DNA from: Archaeoglobus sp. UBA230
GTDB taxonomy: Archaea; Halobacteriota; Archaeoglobi; Archaeoglobales; Archaeoglobaceae
DNA: 52,772 nt
Assembly (NCBI GenBank): GCA_002507545.1
Contig: DAVR01000020.1
Span: forward strand, 1-52,772
Reading direction: 5' to 3'
Below the pieces are notes generated by a model, which was given only the letters and a program-made list of their open reading frames with translations, searched no databases and had not been told where the DNA came from. Shown piece after piece: positions 1 through 8,884 of this stretch. Both the position numbers and the translations under genes were made by a program. How positions within the stretch are numbered: position 1 is the first letter of the stretch; every line of letters starts with the position of its first letter.

Positions 1-34
1 TTTCCACAGGAAATGGAGGGGGTAGAGGGTTTAC

Positions 35-943
35 TCAACGCTCGCCCGTAAGGTGTCTGTAAGCAGAAAATGCAGCAACTGCTCCATCTCCACATGCCGT
101 GACGACTTGCTTTAACGGATTATCGCAACAGTCACCAGCGGCAAAAATACCTTCAATGTTTGTTTTCTGCTCCTTGTCAACCTTTATGTATCCCATATGG
201 TCTCTCTCAACTCCGAGTTCCGCCACAATATCTGTTGCAGGTCTCATGCCTATCGCAATGAATATTCCGTCAGCATCAATCTTGACCTCCTCCCTCTTCT
301 CTCTGTTGTATACAACAACTTTCTCAACCTTCCCTGATCCAATGATCTTTCTCAGTGTTGTGCTCGTGAGAACTTCAATCCCCCTCTTTTCTACTTCCTC
401 TATCAACGCCCTTTCAGCTCTGAAAGAGGGAGTTCTTGATACAATCGTGACCTTGCAGCCAATATCGTGCAGATATATCGCGTCTTCAAGAGCTTCCTTA
501 CCGCTACCGTAGACAATCACCTTTTTACCTCTGAAAAAGTTTCCGTCACAGGTTGCGCAGTAGCTCACGCCCTTTCCAATAAAAGCACTTTCTCCCTCAA
601 TCCCCGCCTCTCTGTGTTTTCCACCGGTTGCGACGATAACAGTTTTTGTTTCATACTCTCCATTCTCGGACACAATTGTGAATGTCTCACCGTGTCTCTC
701 AATTCTCTCCACCTTCTCCATCTTCCACTCAGCTCCAGCTTTCACAGCCTGCTCTTTCATCTTCTCAAGAAGCTCCATTCCGCTGCCCTCAAAGCCCGGA
801 TAGTTTTCAATCTTTGCAGCAAGGGAAAGCTGGGAGACAGGGTCTACAGTTTCGAAGAATACAGTCTTAAGGCCATATCTCGCAGCATATAAAGCAGCAG
901 TCAAACCTGCTGGGCCTCCACCGATTATCGCCACGTCATACAT
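35..943 (-). CDS. trxB: Thioredoxin-disulfide reductase
   Basis: This 302-residue flavoprotein would pass electrons from NAD(P)H through FAD and a redox disulfide to thioredoxin-like proteins in the cytoplasm. The FAD-binding motif GGGPAG is at residues 8-13, the redox pair CATC at 129-132, a second nucleotide-binding motif (GSGKEA) at about 146-151, and the C-terminal FAD motif (GIFAAGDCCD) near residue 270. Length and domain order are normal for low-molecular-weight thioredoxin reductase. The nucleotide motif is GSG where many relatives have GGG, so NADPH preference cannot be assumed. No thioredoxin gene is adjacent; the upstream side is decayed insertion-sequence DNA. No strong ribosome binding site precedes the ATG, so the mRNA may have little or no leader. 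Confidence 0.93.
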   Translation of the reverse strand: MYDVAIIGGGPAGLTAALYAARYGLKTVFFETVDPVSQLSLAAKIENYPGFEGSGMELLEKMKEQAVKAGAEWKMEKVERIERHGETFTIVSENGEYETKTVIVATGGKHREAGIEGESAFIGKGVSYCATCDGNFFRGKKVIVYGSGKEALEDAIYLHDIGCKVTIVSRTPSFRAERALIEEVEKRGIEVLTSTTLRKIIGSGKVEKVVVYNREKREEVKIDADGIFIAIGMRPATDIVAELGVERDHMGYIKVDKEQKTNIEGIFAAGDCCDNPLKQVVTACGDGAVAAFSAYRHLTGER

Positions 944-1498
944 GAAGTTGGTTAGTTTGAATGACTAATAACATTTGCCCGCTTTTGAATTTGGAATAAG
1001 CTCGCGGCTATGGACAGCCACTTGAGTATACTGTCCAAGCATTGTAGCTTCTGAGCAATTTTTTGATCGGCAAATTCCTTAAATGTTATACTACTGTAAA
1101 CTCTTTACTCAAACGATCCGGTGGAGGAGAGTGTGGGGGGAGAAAGGCAGAGGGGGGTGAACACTCAGTATTACGGCAGGAAGAGCAGAAAATGGCGTTA
1201 ATAGTAGAAGCAACAGCTTCCATGGACGATGCAGGCAGAGTTGTGATGTGTTAGGGGTCTTGGATGAAGCAACGACTAAGCACACAAGCAGTGTAGGGCA
1301 TATATTGTTGCAAGATAAATCAGTAAGACCGACAGCTTTGGGGAGGGTTAATATAGAAGAGCCAAAAAGTTGGTTTGGCATAGACATCATAAGAAGAGAA
1401 TTGATGTGCTTCGTAGAGATGGGAATTGAATAAAAAGTGCAAAATCAGAGTTTAAGACAAAAACTAAAACTAAATAGAGAAATAAAAACAGGAAAATA
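944..1498 (+). pseudogene. Decayed region, probable transposase fragment
   Basis: No intact gene is visible. Between about 1100 and 1434 three reading-frame pieces run on from one another on the plus strand and look like one broken protein: a piece with YYGRKSRKWR, then LIVEATASMDDAGRVV after a frame change, then a piece ending SWFGIDIIRREL. The pattern resembles the middle of a DDE transposase, but I do not recognise the family with confidence. A 7-base inverted repeat (TGGACAG/CTGTCCA, 1012-1038) lies upstream and could be a leftover element end. The stretch abuts the clearer IS630-type relic that follows. Confidence 0.3.
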
Positions 1499-2457
1499 GA
1501 TGCTGTAGTTCTGAGAAAGCTGCGGTTCATCAAATCTTTCTATACAGGAAAGAGCGTGCCTCAGGCAGCGAATGAGGTTGGAATTAGCAAGGTTACCGGC
1601 TACATATGGCTTGATGATGGGAACGAGAAAGTTTAGAGAGCCTAAAAACTCAATTACGGAGGAAAAAGACCTTCTGAGCTAAGCGAAGAGTAGAAATGGG
1701 GGTTGAAAGCCATTCTGAAGGAAAAAGATAGCTGGACAACTAAGTTAGAGAACTCATCAAGGAAGTTCGGGGTGGAGCACTCTTTAAGACTTATTAGCAG
1801 AATACAGAAATCCTTAGGAATAATGTACGCAAAACCCCTACCAGTTAGACCTACAGAAAGCCTGAAAACACCAAAGAAGTAAAAAACTTGACGAGGCTTT
1901 AAATTCTCACAAAGACTGCATTATCGGATTTCTGGACGAAAGCTCACTTTAACTTACAGTAAACTCAATGCTGCAGTCTTTTAGCAAGTCGTAAAAAAGA
2001 GCACGACAAGGCTTAGGACTAATACTTTCGGTTTTTATGCAATAAACGGGAACGGCGTTATTGATTTCAAGGAGAGTTCAAAAAGGAGGATGTATGTGAG
2101 TTTCTGGAGGAAATAAAAGAGACAAATCCCGATAGTCCAATAGTTGTAAATTTCGATAACTTATTGGGCAAATAAAACAGAGGGGATTGCTGGTGAAGTG
2201 GGCATCATTCTGGTGTTCTCTCCTCTTTATTCTCTAGATTCGGATCCGATAGAGTTCATATGGAAAAGCATAAAGCGAGAACTTTTCCTCTGCAGATAGA
2301 AACTCTGGGTGAGCTGAAAAACGTAATTAGGAATGGCTTTAACAGATTCAGTAAGAGTTTGGTTTCGCAAAGATGATGAATTCTTAATTAGTAAGGTTTG
2401 TTATGTCGAACACTATAGATTGCTGATGGGAGAAGTTACAAATTTTAACTATTTTTA
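1499..2457 (+). pseudogene. IS630-type transposase pseudogene
   Basis: Conceptual translation across several frames gives an N-terminal helix-turn-helix segment (FIKSFYTGKSVPQAANEVG) followed by a degraded DDE domain. Near the end is SLDSDPIEFIWKSIKREL, which matches the conserved C-terminal region of IS630/Tc1-type transposases (usually SPDLNPIE...W). The sequence contains many stop codons and frame changes, so the element is dead. Its 3' part, including bases 2385-2417, recurs at 5298-5330 with about 30 of 33 bases identical. I cannot define both terminal inverted repeats. Confidence 0.72.
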
Positions 2458-2679
2458 ACCAAACCCCGTGTTTAAAATGTAAATCGCAAAGACCACCAAA
2501 ACGTTCAGGCAGAGGAGGAGTATTCCGATAATCGTCAAAATCTTCCCATGTATCTTGTAGTTGCTTCTGTTACGCAGCAGTGTGCCAGTGAAGATCAAAA
2601 ACACTGCAAGCAGAAACGCTCGCATGCTGAAACCGTATTCCATTCCCAAAAGCTTTAGGACGAGAGCCAAAACATTCAT
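2455..2679 (-). CDS. Small two-TM membrane protein
   Basis: This is a 74-residue protein of unknown function with two hydrophobic segments, at about residues 19-36 and 47-69, joined by a short basic loop (RNRSNYKIHG). A GGTGAG ribosome binding site lies three bases before the ATG. It is the last gene of an apparent three-gene minus-strand operon, 14 bases after the preceding stop, and probably works with the exported proteins encoded upstream. Its C-terminus meets the end of the transposase relic, so the 3' end may have been trimmed. I do not recognise a family. Confidence 0.6.
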   Translation of the reverse strand: MNVLALVLKLLGMEYGFSMRAFLLAVFLIFTGTLLRNRSNYKIHGKILTIIGILLLCLNVLVVFAIYILNTGFG

Positions 2680-2693
2680 GCTCTCACCAAAAA

Positions 2694-3422
2694 TTAAGAT
2701 GGGGATGCATCCACAATTACATCCACCCAGTTGCCGTTGTTATCCACGCACTTGAATAACCAGACGATCTTGTAATACTTTTGGTTTTCGCTCCCCGCAT
2801 AGTAAGCAAGTTTCACCTCTCTGACTTCAAGTTTTGTACCAGTATAAAGCGGTCTGCTCAGCAGTTCTTCCTTTTTGAGTTTTGTGAATGCCGTTTCGGC
2901 TGAAATTATCTGTTTTTTACCCGCCTCCTTAATCTCCCGCCATAGCTTTGAGATGTAGATTATTTCGTTTTCCGCAACCGCTGCGACGATACCGTCAGCA
3001 GCTGGGCCTATGACTGGAATGCCGTTAATCTCCCTTCCGTAAATTATACTCACGAACTCCGGTTTTTCTCTTACGACCTCTCCAGTTTCCGTGTTCATAA
3101 CTTTAGTTGTTATTGTTTGAACGCTTTTCAGCACAAGACCGTCGTATTGGTCAGACAAGCTTAGAATCTTAATTGCTTCACTTTCACTCGGCACATATTT
3201 GACTTCTTTGAGATTTTTCTTTGGTGGAATTAGTGTTCTTTCCACATCTGTTATCCTGTACACCGTAGCAACCTTGATTTTTGGAAGTTCCGTTTTCAAA
3301 GTTATTTCAGCTTCGCTGCCCAATGGTGCTGGTATAGGTTCGTTGAGATTACTAAACCATGCGTGTAAGGTTGTACCGATTGCTACAGTTAATATAAGGG
3401 CAATCAATCTTAAACCTACCAT
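2694..3422 (-). CDS. Membrane-anchored extracytoplasmic protein, PepSY-like
   Basis: I place the start at the ATG ending at 3422, two bases after the upstream stop and behind a GGAGGTGG ribosome binding site; a longer reading from 3449 would bury that site. The 243-residue product has an N-terminal hydrophobic segment (residues 3-20, signal peptide or anchor) and then a soluble domain outside the cell. The C-terminal half, including YYKIVWLFKCVDNNGNWVD, has the strand pattern of PepSY-type domains, which often inhibit or chaperone secreted peptidases; this is a weak, pattern-based call. Its coupling to the DUF6345-like gene suggests the two products act together at the cell surface. Confidence 0.6.
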   Translation of the reverse strand: MVGLRLIALILTVAIGTTLHAWFSNLNEPIPAPLGSEAEITLKTELPKIKVATVYRITDVERTLIPPKKNLKEVKYVPSESEAIKILSLSDQYDGLVLKSVQTITTKVMNTETGEVVREKPEFVSIIYGREINGIPVIGPAADGIVAAVAENEIIYISKLWREIKEAGKKQIISAETAFTKLKKEELLSRPLYTGTKLEVREVKLAYYAGSENQKYYKIVWLFKCVDNNGNWVDVIVDASPS

Positions 3423-3424
3423 TT

Positions 3425-4205
3425 TTAACCACCTCCAGAACAGACCCATTCTCTGTAAACCACCTCGTTGTCATCTGGATACTCGTCCGGCTCCACGTTT
3501 CTCTGACCCCATAAGCGATCGTTGTAAAGCTGGTTGGAGTTGTCTGCAATGATTACGGCTTTTATTGTACTATCGTATCCCTTGTACGTTTCCGTAGTTG
3601 CGTGATAGTAGGCCCAGTACAAATCCCAGTCCCATTCAATTGCCGCCTTGAAAAATCTCTCAAGCAAATCGGTGCTGGTATATGTTGTTGTTGAGAAACC
3701 CATAATCATATGAGTGTATTTCAGAGCTTTTCCCCATGCCCGTACATCACTCAATACATTGCAGCTGTGCAAAAACACCCATTCGTTGTTAAAATCCCAC
3801 TTTTTCTTGAGATCGCCTGGAGAGACTATTGCTCCGGGATTGAAGCAGAAAGAGTAGTTCCACAATGCCAACCAAGTACCAGTTACAAATTTGTATCCGT
3901 GTCCGAAATGGAAATGGAAATCAGCTTCATCCAAACCCTCATATCCGCTGTTTTGCGTACCAAAGTCAACCTTCTTAACCTCGGCATCGGCATGGCGAAA
4001 TTCTCTGCTCCAACCTGCATTTTGTAACCAATTTTCCACAACGTTCGCCTCCAATTCCCCCCACGGTATCAAGTCACTTGCCTTACACGGTTGAGATACT
4101 GGACTGTAAAGGTAATCTTCGACATACGTTATTCGAATACGTGTACCCACTCGCAGTTGCAGGTAGCAGACCTAAAATCAGACCTAAAAGAGCTGTCCAC
4201 TTCAC
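3425..4205 (-). pseudogene. Exported DUF6345-like protein with apparent frameshift
   Basis: The main frame (3425-4150) encodes about 241 residues resembling the DUF6345 family, with a HFHFGHG motif (His at about 81 and 84) and LHSCNVL (Cys about 130). That His then Cys order matches the catalytic dyad of clan CD (caspase/gingipain-like) peptidases. This frame has no good start. In another frame, a GTG at 4203-4205 follows a strong GGGAGGTGAT site and begins a clear signal peptide (VKWTALLGLILGLL, then ATASG). A single-base indel around 4105-4150 would join the two. The gene may be broken, misread in sequencing, or recoded; I cannot tell. It leads a three-gene operon facing a winged-helix regulator. 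Confidence 0.62.
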
Positions 4206-4268
4206 CGCATCACCTCCCTTAAGCAATCTAAGCAAAGATTCACAAAAAACCACAGATTTTGTTAGAGA

Positions 4269-4299
4269 TTTTTCTAACTTTTTCGCAACTTTTTTAAAG
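4269..4299 (+). promoter_or_regulatory. Tandem AACTTTTTC repeats overlapping a TATA box
   Basis: Between the divergent exported-protein operon and the regulator gene lie AACTTTTTC (4276-4284) and AACTTTTTT (4287-4295), preceded by a partial TTTTTC unit at 4269. The last unit runs into TTTTTTAAAG, a good TATA box about 27 bases before the regulator ATG. The same 9-mer is tandemly repeated at 27604-27621, upstream of another operon encoding a membrane-tethered winged-helix regulator. A binding site for the regulator itself is the simplest reading, and it is inference. Confidence 0.5.
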
Positions 4300-4323
4300 A
4301 ACGTAACTGACACTTCATGGCAA

Positions 4324-4773
4324 ATGACAGAGATTGAAGTGAAAGCTGAAGATGTGAGAGTTCTCCTAAATAAAACAAGACTATCCATTTTGAAACATCT
4401 GTGGCGGAGAAGATATACGGCATCAGAGCTGTCCAAGATTCTCGGTTTGGCGAAACCAACGGTAATTTACCACCTTTCCATACTTGAAAAGGCAGGATAC
4501 GTGAACAGGATCGAAGACGGTAGAAAATGGATCTATTACGAGCTTACAGAATCTGGAAAAAGAACTTTGAAGCTAAAAGCTGTTAAAGTGATTTTAGTAT
4601 CTTCCCTCGTAGCATTTGTGCTGGTACTTGTACTTACAATGCCTATTACCACTCAAAAAACGGTTTCCAAACCCCTGGGCGTCGCTATGTCTGAAGCTGT
4701 AGTGATACTGTTCATGATTTTTATAGTAATATCAATAGCGATATATGCATCCTACCGCATCATCAGAAGCTAA
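4324..4773 (+). CDS. Membrane-tethered winged-helix regulator
   Basis: This 149-residue protein has an ArsR-like winged helix at residues 8-75 (helix-turn-helix around TASELSKILGLAKPTVIYHL, wing with DGRKWIYYELT) and two hydrophobic segments at about 84-103 and 121-144. It is a one-component regulator held in the membrane. I use the ATG at 4324: it sits about 27 bases from a TATA box, and upstream in-frame sequence is not protein-like. It diverges from the exported-protein operon it probably controls. It resembles the regulators at 25960 and 40484 in combining a winged helix with two membrane segments, although domain order differs at 25960. Confidence 0.78.
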   Translation: MTEIEVKAEDVRVLLNKTRLSILKHLWRRRYTASELSKILGLAKPTVIYHLSILEKAGYVNRIEDGRKWIYYELTESGKRTLKLKAVKVILVSSLVAFVLVLVLTMPITTQKTVSKPLGVAMSEAVVILFMIFIVISIAIYASYRIIRS

Positions 4774-4776
4774 CAA

Positions 4777-5064
4777 CTACTCCTTTTTCCACCCAAGCAG
4801 CCTCTTCTCCCCCTCCAACTTCTTGATGTCTGTAATATCCTGCACGACTTCCAGCGTTCCGAGATATTCCCCGCTACCGCCCCTCACGGCAAAGTATCTG
4901 ATGTAGATGAACCTGCCACCCATCTGAATCCAGAACTCCGCTGAGTCTTTCTCACCTTTCCTGAAGACATCTTGAGAATAAGCCCTATATGTAGGGTTAC
5001 TCAACGAAAGGGCTCTTTCTGGGCATGAAGATGATGATTTTAATTGACTACAAGACTCTAACAT
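4777..5064 (-). pseudogene. Truncated PAS-domain fragment
   Basis: The 95-residue reading frame carries the second half of a PAS domain: strands around FWIQMGGRFIYIRYFAVRG and LGTLEVVQDITDIKKLEGE, the usual end of PAS folds in DUF438-type and sensor proteins. Nothing recognisable precedes it. The first 20 or so residues are low-complexity and upstream DNA holds no continuation, so the N-terminal part of the domain and any partner domain are missing. It lies within the segment bracketed by two copies of the same IS relic, which may explain the truncation. Confidence 0.55.
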
Positions 5065-5297
5065 CTTTATTCTTCCACATATATCCTGCTAATGTTCACG
5101 AAAGCAGAATTTGTCTTCTAATTTTAGAAATACTAAGAAGGAGAAGTTTATGAAACGATTGCACTGCTATGATTTCGAACCGGTTAAAAAAAGAGATGTT
5201 CCATTTCTGTCCTGTTAGCAGAGAAACATTTGAGTTGATTTTAGGGAAAAGAAGGTTATTTAAAAATTATCATAGTGGTAAGATGAAGAAGACTCTA

Positions 5298-5330
5298 TAA
5301 TTAGTTAGGTTTGTTACGTCAAACACTATA
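5298..5330 (+). mobile_element. Solo 3'-end relic of the IS630-type element
   Basis: These 33 bases match 2385-2417 at about 30 positions, in the same orientation, and weaker similarity continues 15-20 bases upstream (AGATGA...TCT). They are the transposase 3' end and element end without the rest of the gene. The surrounding bases 5065-5357 hold no gene I can support. Confidence 0.6.
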
Positions 5331-5357
5331 ATTTGGGGTTCCCGCACGGCAAACTCC

Positions 5358-6587
5358 TTAGCTTACTGAAAACCTGAAAGCCATCCTCAACAGCTCAACT
5401 TTCAGCTTCTCATTCAGCCACATGGCATGTGAGATCAAGAAGTTATACAGCTCACTTCCTTCTCTAAGGCTACTAATCATTCTCGGAATATCAATTTCCA
5501 TTGGGCAGTTTTTCTTACACTTTTTGCACGATAGGCAGAGCCTCAAGATATCTTTATCTCCTTTAATTGCATCAACCAGAGCAAACCTCCCACCGGCGAA
5601 TCTACTACCGTAAACCGAATGAGCTGGGCAGTTGGCGACGCAGTTTCCGCATCCGATACAGTAAAGAATTTCTTTGAACTCAGAGGCAGATATCTCGCCC
5701 CTTCCGTTGTCGAGCAGGATGAGGGCAATGTTCTCAGGACTACCGGATTTAATTAGCTTTTTCTCAATGTCTGCTGTTTTAGCATGTCCCGATATTATTT
5801 CAATAAATGAGGGTAGTATCTCACCTGTAGCGAAGAAGCTCTGAACCTTTGCAGCAGCAACAGCATCCTCAAGAGACGGGTAGACCTTGTCTATTCCTGT
5901 GAGGATTATCCACTTCTTCGGCCTATGCATTACCTCGTAAATGTTGCCTTCGTTGTGAATAACGACAATAGCTCCCTCTCTTGTTATGGCATTTGCTCCT
6001 GTTATCCCAACTGCAGCCTTTTCAACCCTTTTTTTTATATCTTCTCTCAAAACTTCAACAATTTTTTCTGCTGACGGAACGATTTCTGTCTTGAAATGGT
6101 TTGAGAGTTTTTCGGCAATCATTTTAACTGAGAGATGGGCCGCAGGTCCTGTAGGATGTGAAGCATCTTCATTCAGAATCTGAATAATTCTGTCCCCTAT
6201 ATCAGTTTCTACTACCTCAACACCCCTGTTCTCAAGCTCCTCTCTCAGACCTATCTCCTTTGCTACATTTGATTTTGACTTAACAACAACTCTTTCACCC
6301 TCCAGAAGCTCAGTTACTACCTTTATTGCATCATCTTTATTTTTTGTCAGATACACGTCAAAACCTTTTTTCTCAAAATTTTCGATAGATTCACTTAAAA
6401 GCTCTCTATTCCCAATGCTCCTCTCCCTCACGCTCCTAATTTTTTTGGCGATAGATTCAATCTCAGGATACCTTTTTATGTTCTCCTTCTGTCTCTCTCT
6501 CAGCAGCTTGAAAGCTTTGTTCATTGCTACGAGCTTTTCAACATCTTCCCTGTTCACAAAATTTTTACTCATGCGAGAATTTAACAT
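5358..6587 (-). CDS. LUD-domain / 2x[4Fe-4S] protein, LutB-like
   Basis: The 409-residue protein combines an N-terminal LUD domain (about 75-290; ITGANAITREGAIVVIHNEG at 195-214) with a bacterial-type ferredoxin domain. Two clusters are fully coordinated: Cys310, 313, 316, 320 and Cys351, 354, 357, 361. This is the architecture of LutB, an iron-sulfur subunit linked to L-lactate oxidation. The neighbours here are not lactate genes: the start codon overlaps the stop of dph2 by one base (TAATG), so translation is coupled to diphthamide synthesis. The physiological substrate is therefore uncertain. A second ATG at 6572 is possible but has no better ribosome binding site. Confidence 0.8.
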   Translation of the reverse strand: MLNSRMSKNFVNREDVEKLVAMNKAFKLLRERQKENIKRYPEIESIAKKIRSVRERSIGNRELLSESIENFEKKGFDVYLTKNKDDAIKVVTELLEGERVVVKSKSNVAKEIGLREELENRGVEVVETDIGDRIIQILNEDASHPTGPAAHLSVKMIAEKLSNHFKTEIVPSAEKIVEVLREDIKKRVEKAAVGITGANAITREGAIVVIHNEGNIYEVMHRPKKWIILTGIDKVYPSLEDAVAAAKVQSFFATGEILPSFIEIISGHAKTADIEKKLIKSGSPENIALILLDNGRGEISASEFKEILYCIGCGNCVANCPAHSVYGSRFAGGRFALVDAIKGDKDILRLCLSCKKCKKNCPMEIDIPRMISSLREGSELYNFLISHAMWLNEKLKVELLRMAFRFSVS

Positions 6588-7519
6588 TATTCGTCCATCT
6601 CATCAAACCCTATATCGCTCCTCTTCCCAATCAGAAATTCAAATTCCTGAGGTGTAATAATGGGCTTTTCAAATCTCTCTGAATCATCGTAGCTTATTCT
6701 TGGGCAGGCTGTGTTGACATAGAAGTCGTAGGAAAGGTTGAAAAGCTCCTCAGCCCTCACGTTGTTGAGGTAGATTATGTGGGCTTTTATACCCTCCTCC
6801 TCACCCTCCTCTTTCAGCCTTCTCGCCAACTCCATCCTCCTTTGTCCGGGCTTTGAAGAGACAATTATGCCAACTTTGTTTTTTCCTACGCATTTTGAAA
6901 CGATGAAGTATCTCTTTTTGACAAAATTTTCTACATCAACTTCCTGCATCGTCCTGTTCAGCGGGTTGAAAGTGTAAACCCTCTTTTTCGTGTATATGGC
7001 AGCACCAATCGCATGAAACAACCCATCACCGATAAAAACAACAGCGTCAGCTTTACTATCTCTGAGAACTGAATAATTGCAGCCCAAAACTTGACCTGGA
7101 TAGTATATTCTTCCACTCCCTCTTCCAATCTCAACCTCGTATCCCCTACCCCTCAGCCACTCCGCAACGTCCTTCAGCCTGTGAGCATATTGGGCAGTAG
7201 AAGTTAGGGCAATCCTCCTTTCCGGAACATCTATTTCAATCTTGGGATTGTAGTCAACAAAGTAGGGAACGTAAACGACCCTTTCAATGCTTAGTATGGG
7301 TGTGTGTGCGAAATGGAGGACACAGTCAACTTCTTCGAGAATGGCTGTATCAATATCGCATGCACCGTAACTCGTTTCTCCCGAAATCAAAACTTCAAAA
7401 CCTCTCCTCTCAATTTCGTTCGCAATATCAAAAGCATATCTTTTAAGCCCATCAGGAAGCTGAATACCGACCCTCTTCACATTTTTCAACTTTTCAAAGG
7501 GAATCTGGAAATTTACCAT
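6587..7519 (-). CDS. dph2: Diphthamide synthase subunit Dph2
   Basis: Archaeal Dph2 is a homodimeric [4Fe-4S] enzyme that cleaves S-adenosylmethionine to a 3-amino-3-carboxypropyl radical and adds the group to a histidine of elongation factor 2, the first step in diphthamide formation. The 310-residue length is typical, and the three scattered ligand cysteines are visible: Cys54 (YGACDID), Cys147 (LGCNYS) and Cys272 (NTACPRISYDD). It is the first of two overlapping genes, with the LUD/iron-sulfur gene next. It diverges from rio1 across 49 bases, which must hold both promoters. Confidence 0.93.
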   Translation of the reverse strand: MVNFQIPFEKLKNVKRVGIQLPDGLKRYAFDIANEIERRGFEVLISGETSYGACDIDTAILEEVDCVLHFAHTPILSIERVVYVPYFVDYNPKIEIDVPERRIALTSTAQYAHRLKDVAEWLRGRGYEVEIGRGSGRIYYPGQVLGCNYSVLRDSKADAVVFIGDGLFHAIGAAIYTKKRVYTFNPLNRTMQEVDVENFVKKRYFIVSKCVGKNKVGIIVSSKPGQRRMELARRLKEEGEEEGIKAHIIYLNNVRAEELFNLSYDFYVNTACPRISYDDSERFEKPIITPQEFEFLIGKRSDIGFDEMDE

Positions 7520-7538
7520 AAAGAAAGGATGTCATTAG

Positions 7539-8345
<807 letters not shown>

Positions 8346-8347
8346 AT

Positions 8348-8884
8348 ATGAACGTTTTGGAGATTGAAATTCCTGAAGACAGGATTGGCGCTCTTATTGG
8401 TAAAGAAGGGGAGATTAAGAGGTTGATAGAGGAGAAAACGGGTTGCAAGCTTAGGGTTAGCAGCAAATTCGGTTTTGTTAAGGTCGAGTGTGAAGATGCT
8501 CTTGGTTTCATGAGGGCGAGGGATGTTGTAACCGCAATAGCGCATGGCTTCTCTCCGGAAATCGCCCTCAGACTGCTGGATGATGAAATGCTCGTTCTTG
8601 AGGTTATTGACCTCTCAACTATCGTCTCTGAGAGCGCAATGAGGAGGATCAAGGGAAGGATAATCGGGAAGGAGGGCAAGATGAGGAGGCAGATTGAGGA
8701 CATGCTGAACGTGAACATCTCAATCCATGGAAAGCATGTTGCGATCATAGGCGAAGCTGAGAACGTTGCCGCTGCAAGAGAGGCGATTATGATGCTTGTT
8801 GATGGTGCCCAGCACTCGACTGTGATAAAGTTCATGGAAAGGAAGAGGCGAGAGTTGAAGTCGAGAAGTCTTGAGTGGTTATGA
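8348..8884 (+). CDS. KH-domain RNA-binding protein, Pno1/Dim2-like
   Basis: This 178-residue protein contains two KH-type modules. The first has a GKEG loop at residues 18-21, the second has GRIIGKEGKMRR near residue 100. The size and arrangement match the archaeal homologue of Pno1/Dim2, which binds the 3' region of pre-16S rRNA during ribosome assembly. I use the ATG at 8348, two bases after the rio1 stop, over an overlapping TTG six bases upstream. The 3' end overlaps the topA start by four bases (ATGA), so rio1, this gene and topA are probably co-translated. Confidence 0.88.
   Translation: MNVLEIEIPEDRIGALIGKEGEIKRLIEEKTGCKLRVSSKFGFVKVECEDALGFMRARDVVTAIAHGFSPEIALRLLDDEMLVLEVIDLSTIVSESAMRRIKGRIIGKEGKMRRQIEDMLNVNISIHGKHVAIIGEAENVAAAREAIMMLVDGAQHSTVIKFMERKRRELKSRSLEWL

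Noticed and set aside
4078-4323. Upstream extension of the membrane-tethered regulator
   Set aside because: It covers the promoter and the divergent signal peptide, and the ATG at 4324 is correctly spaced from a TATA box.
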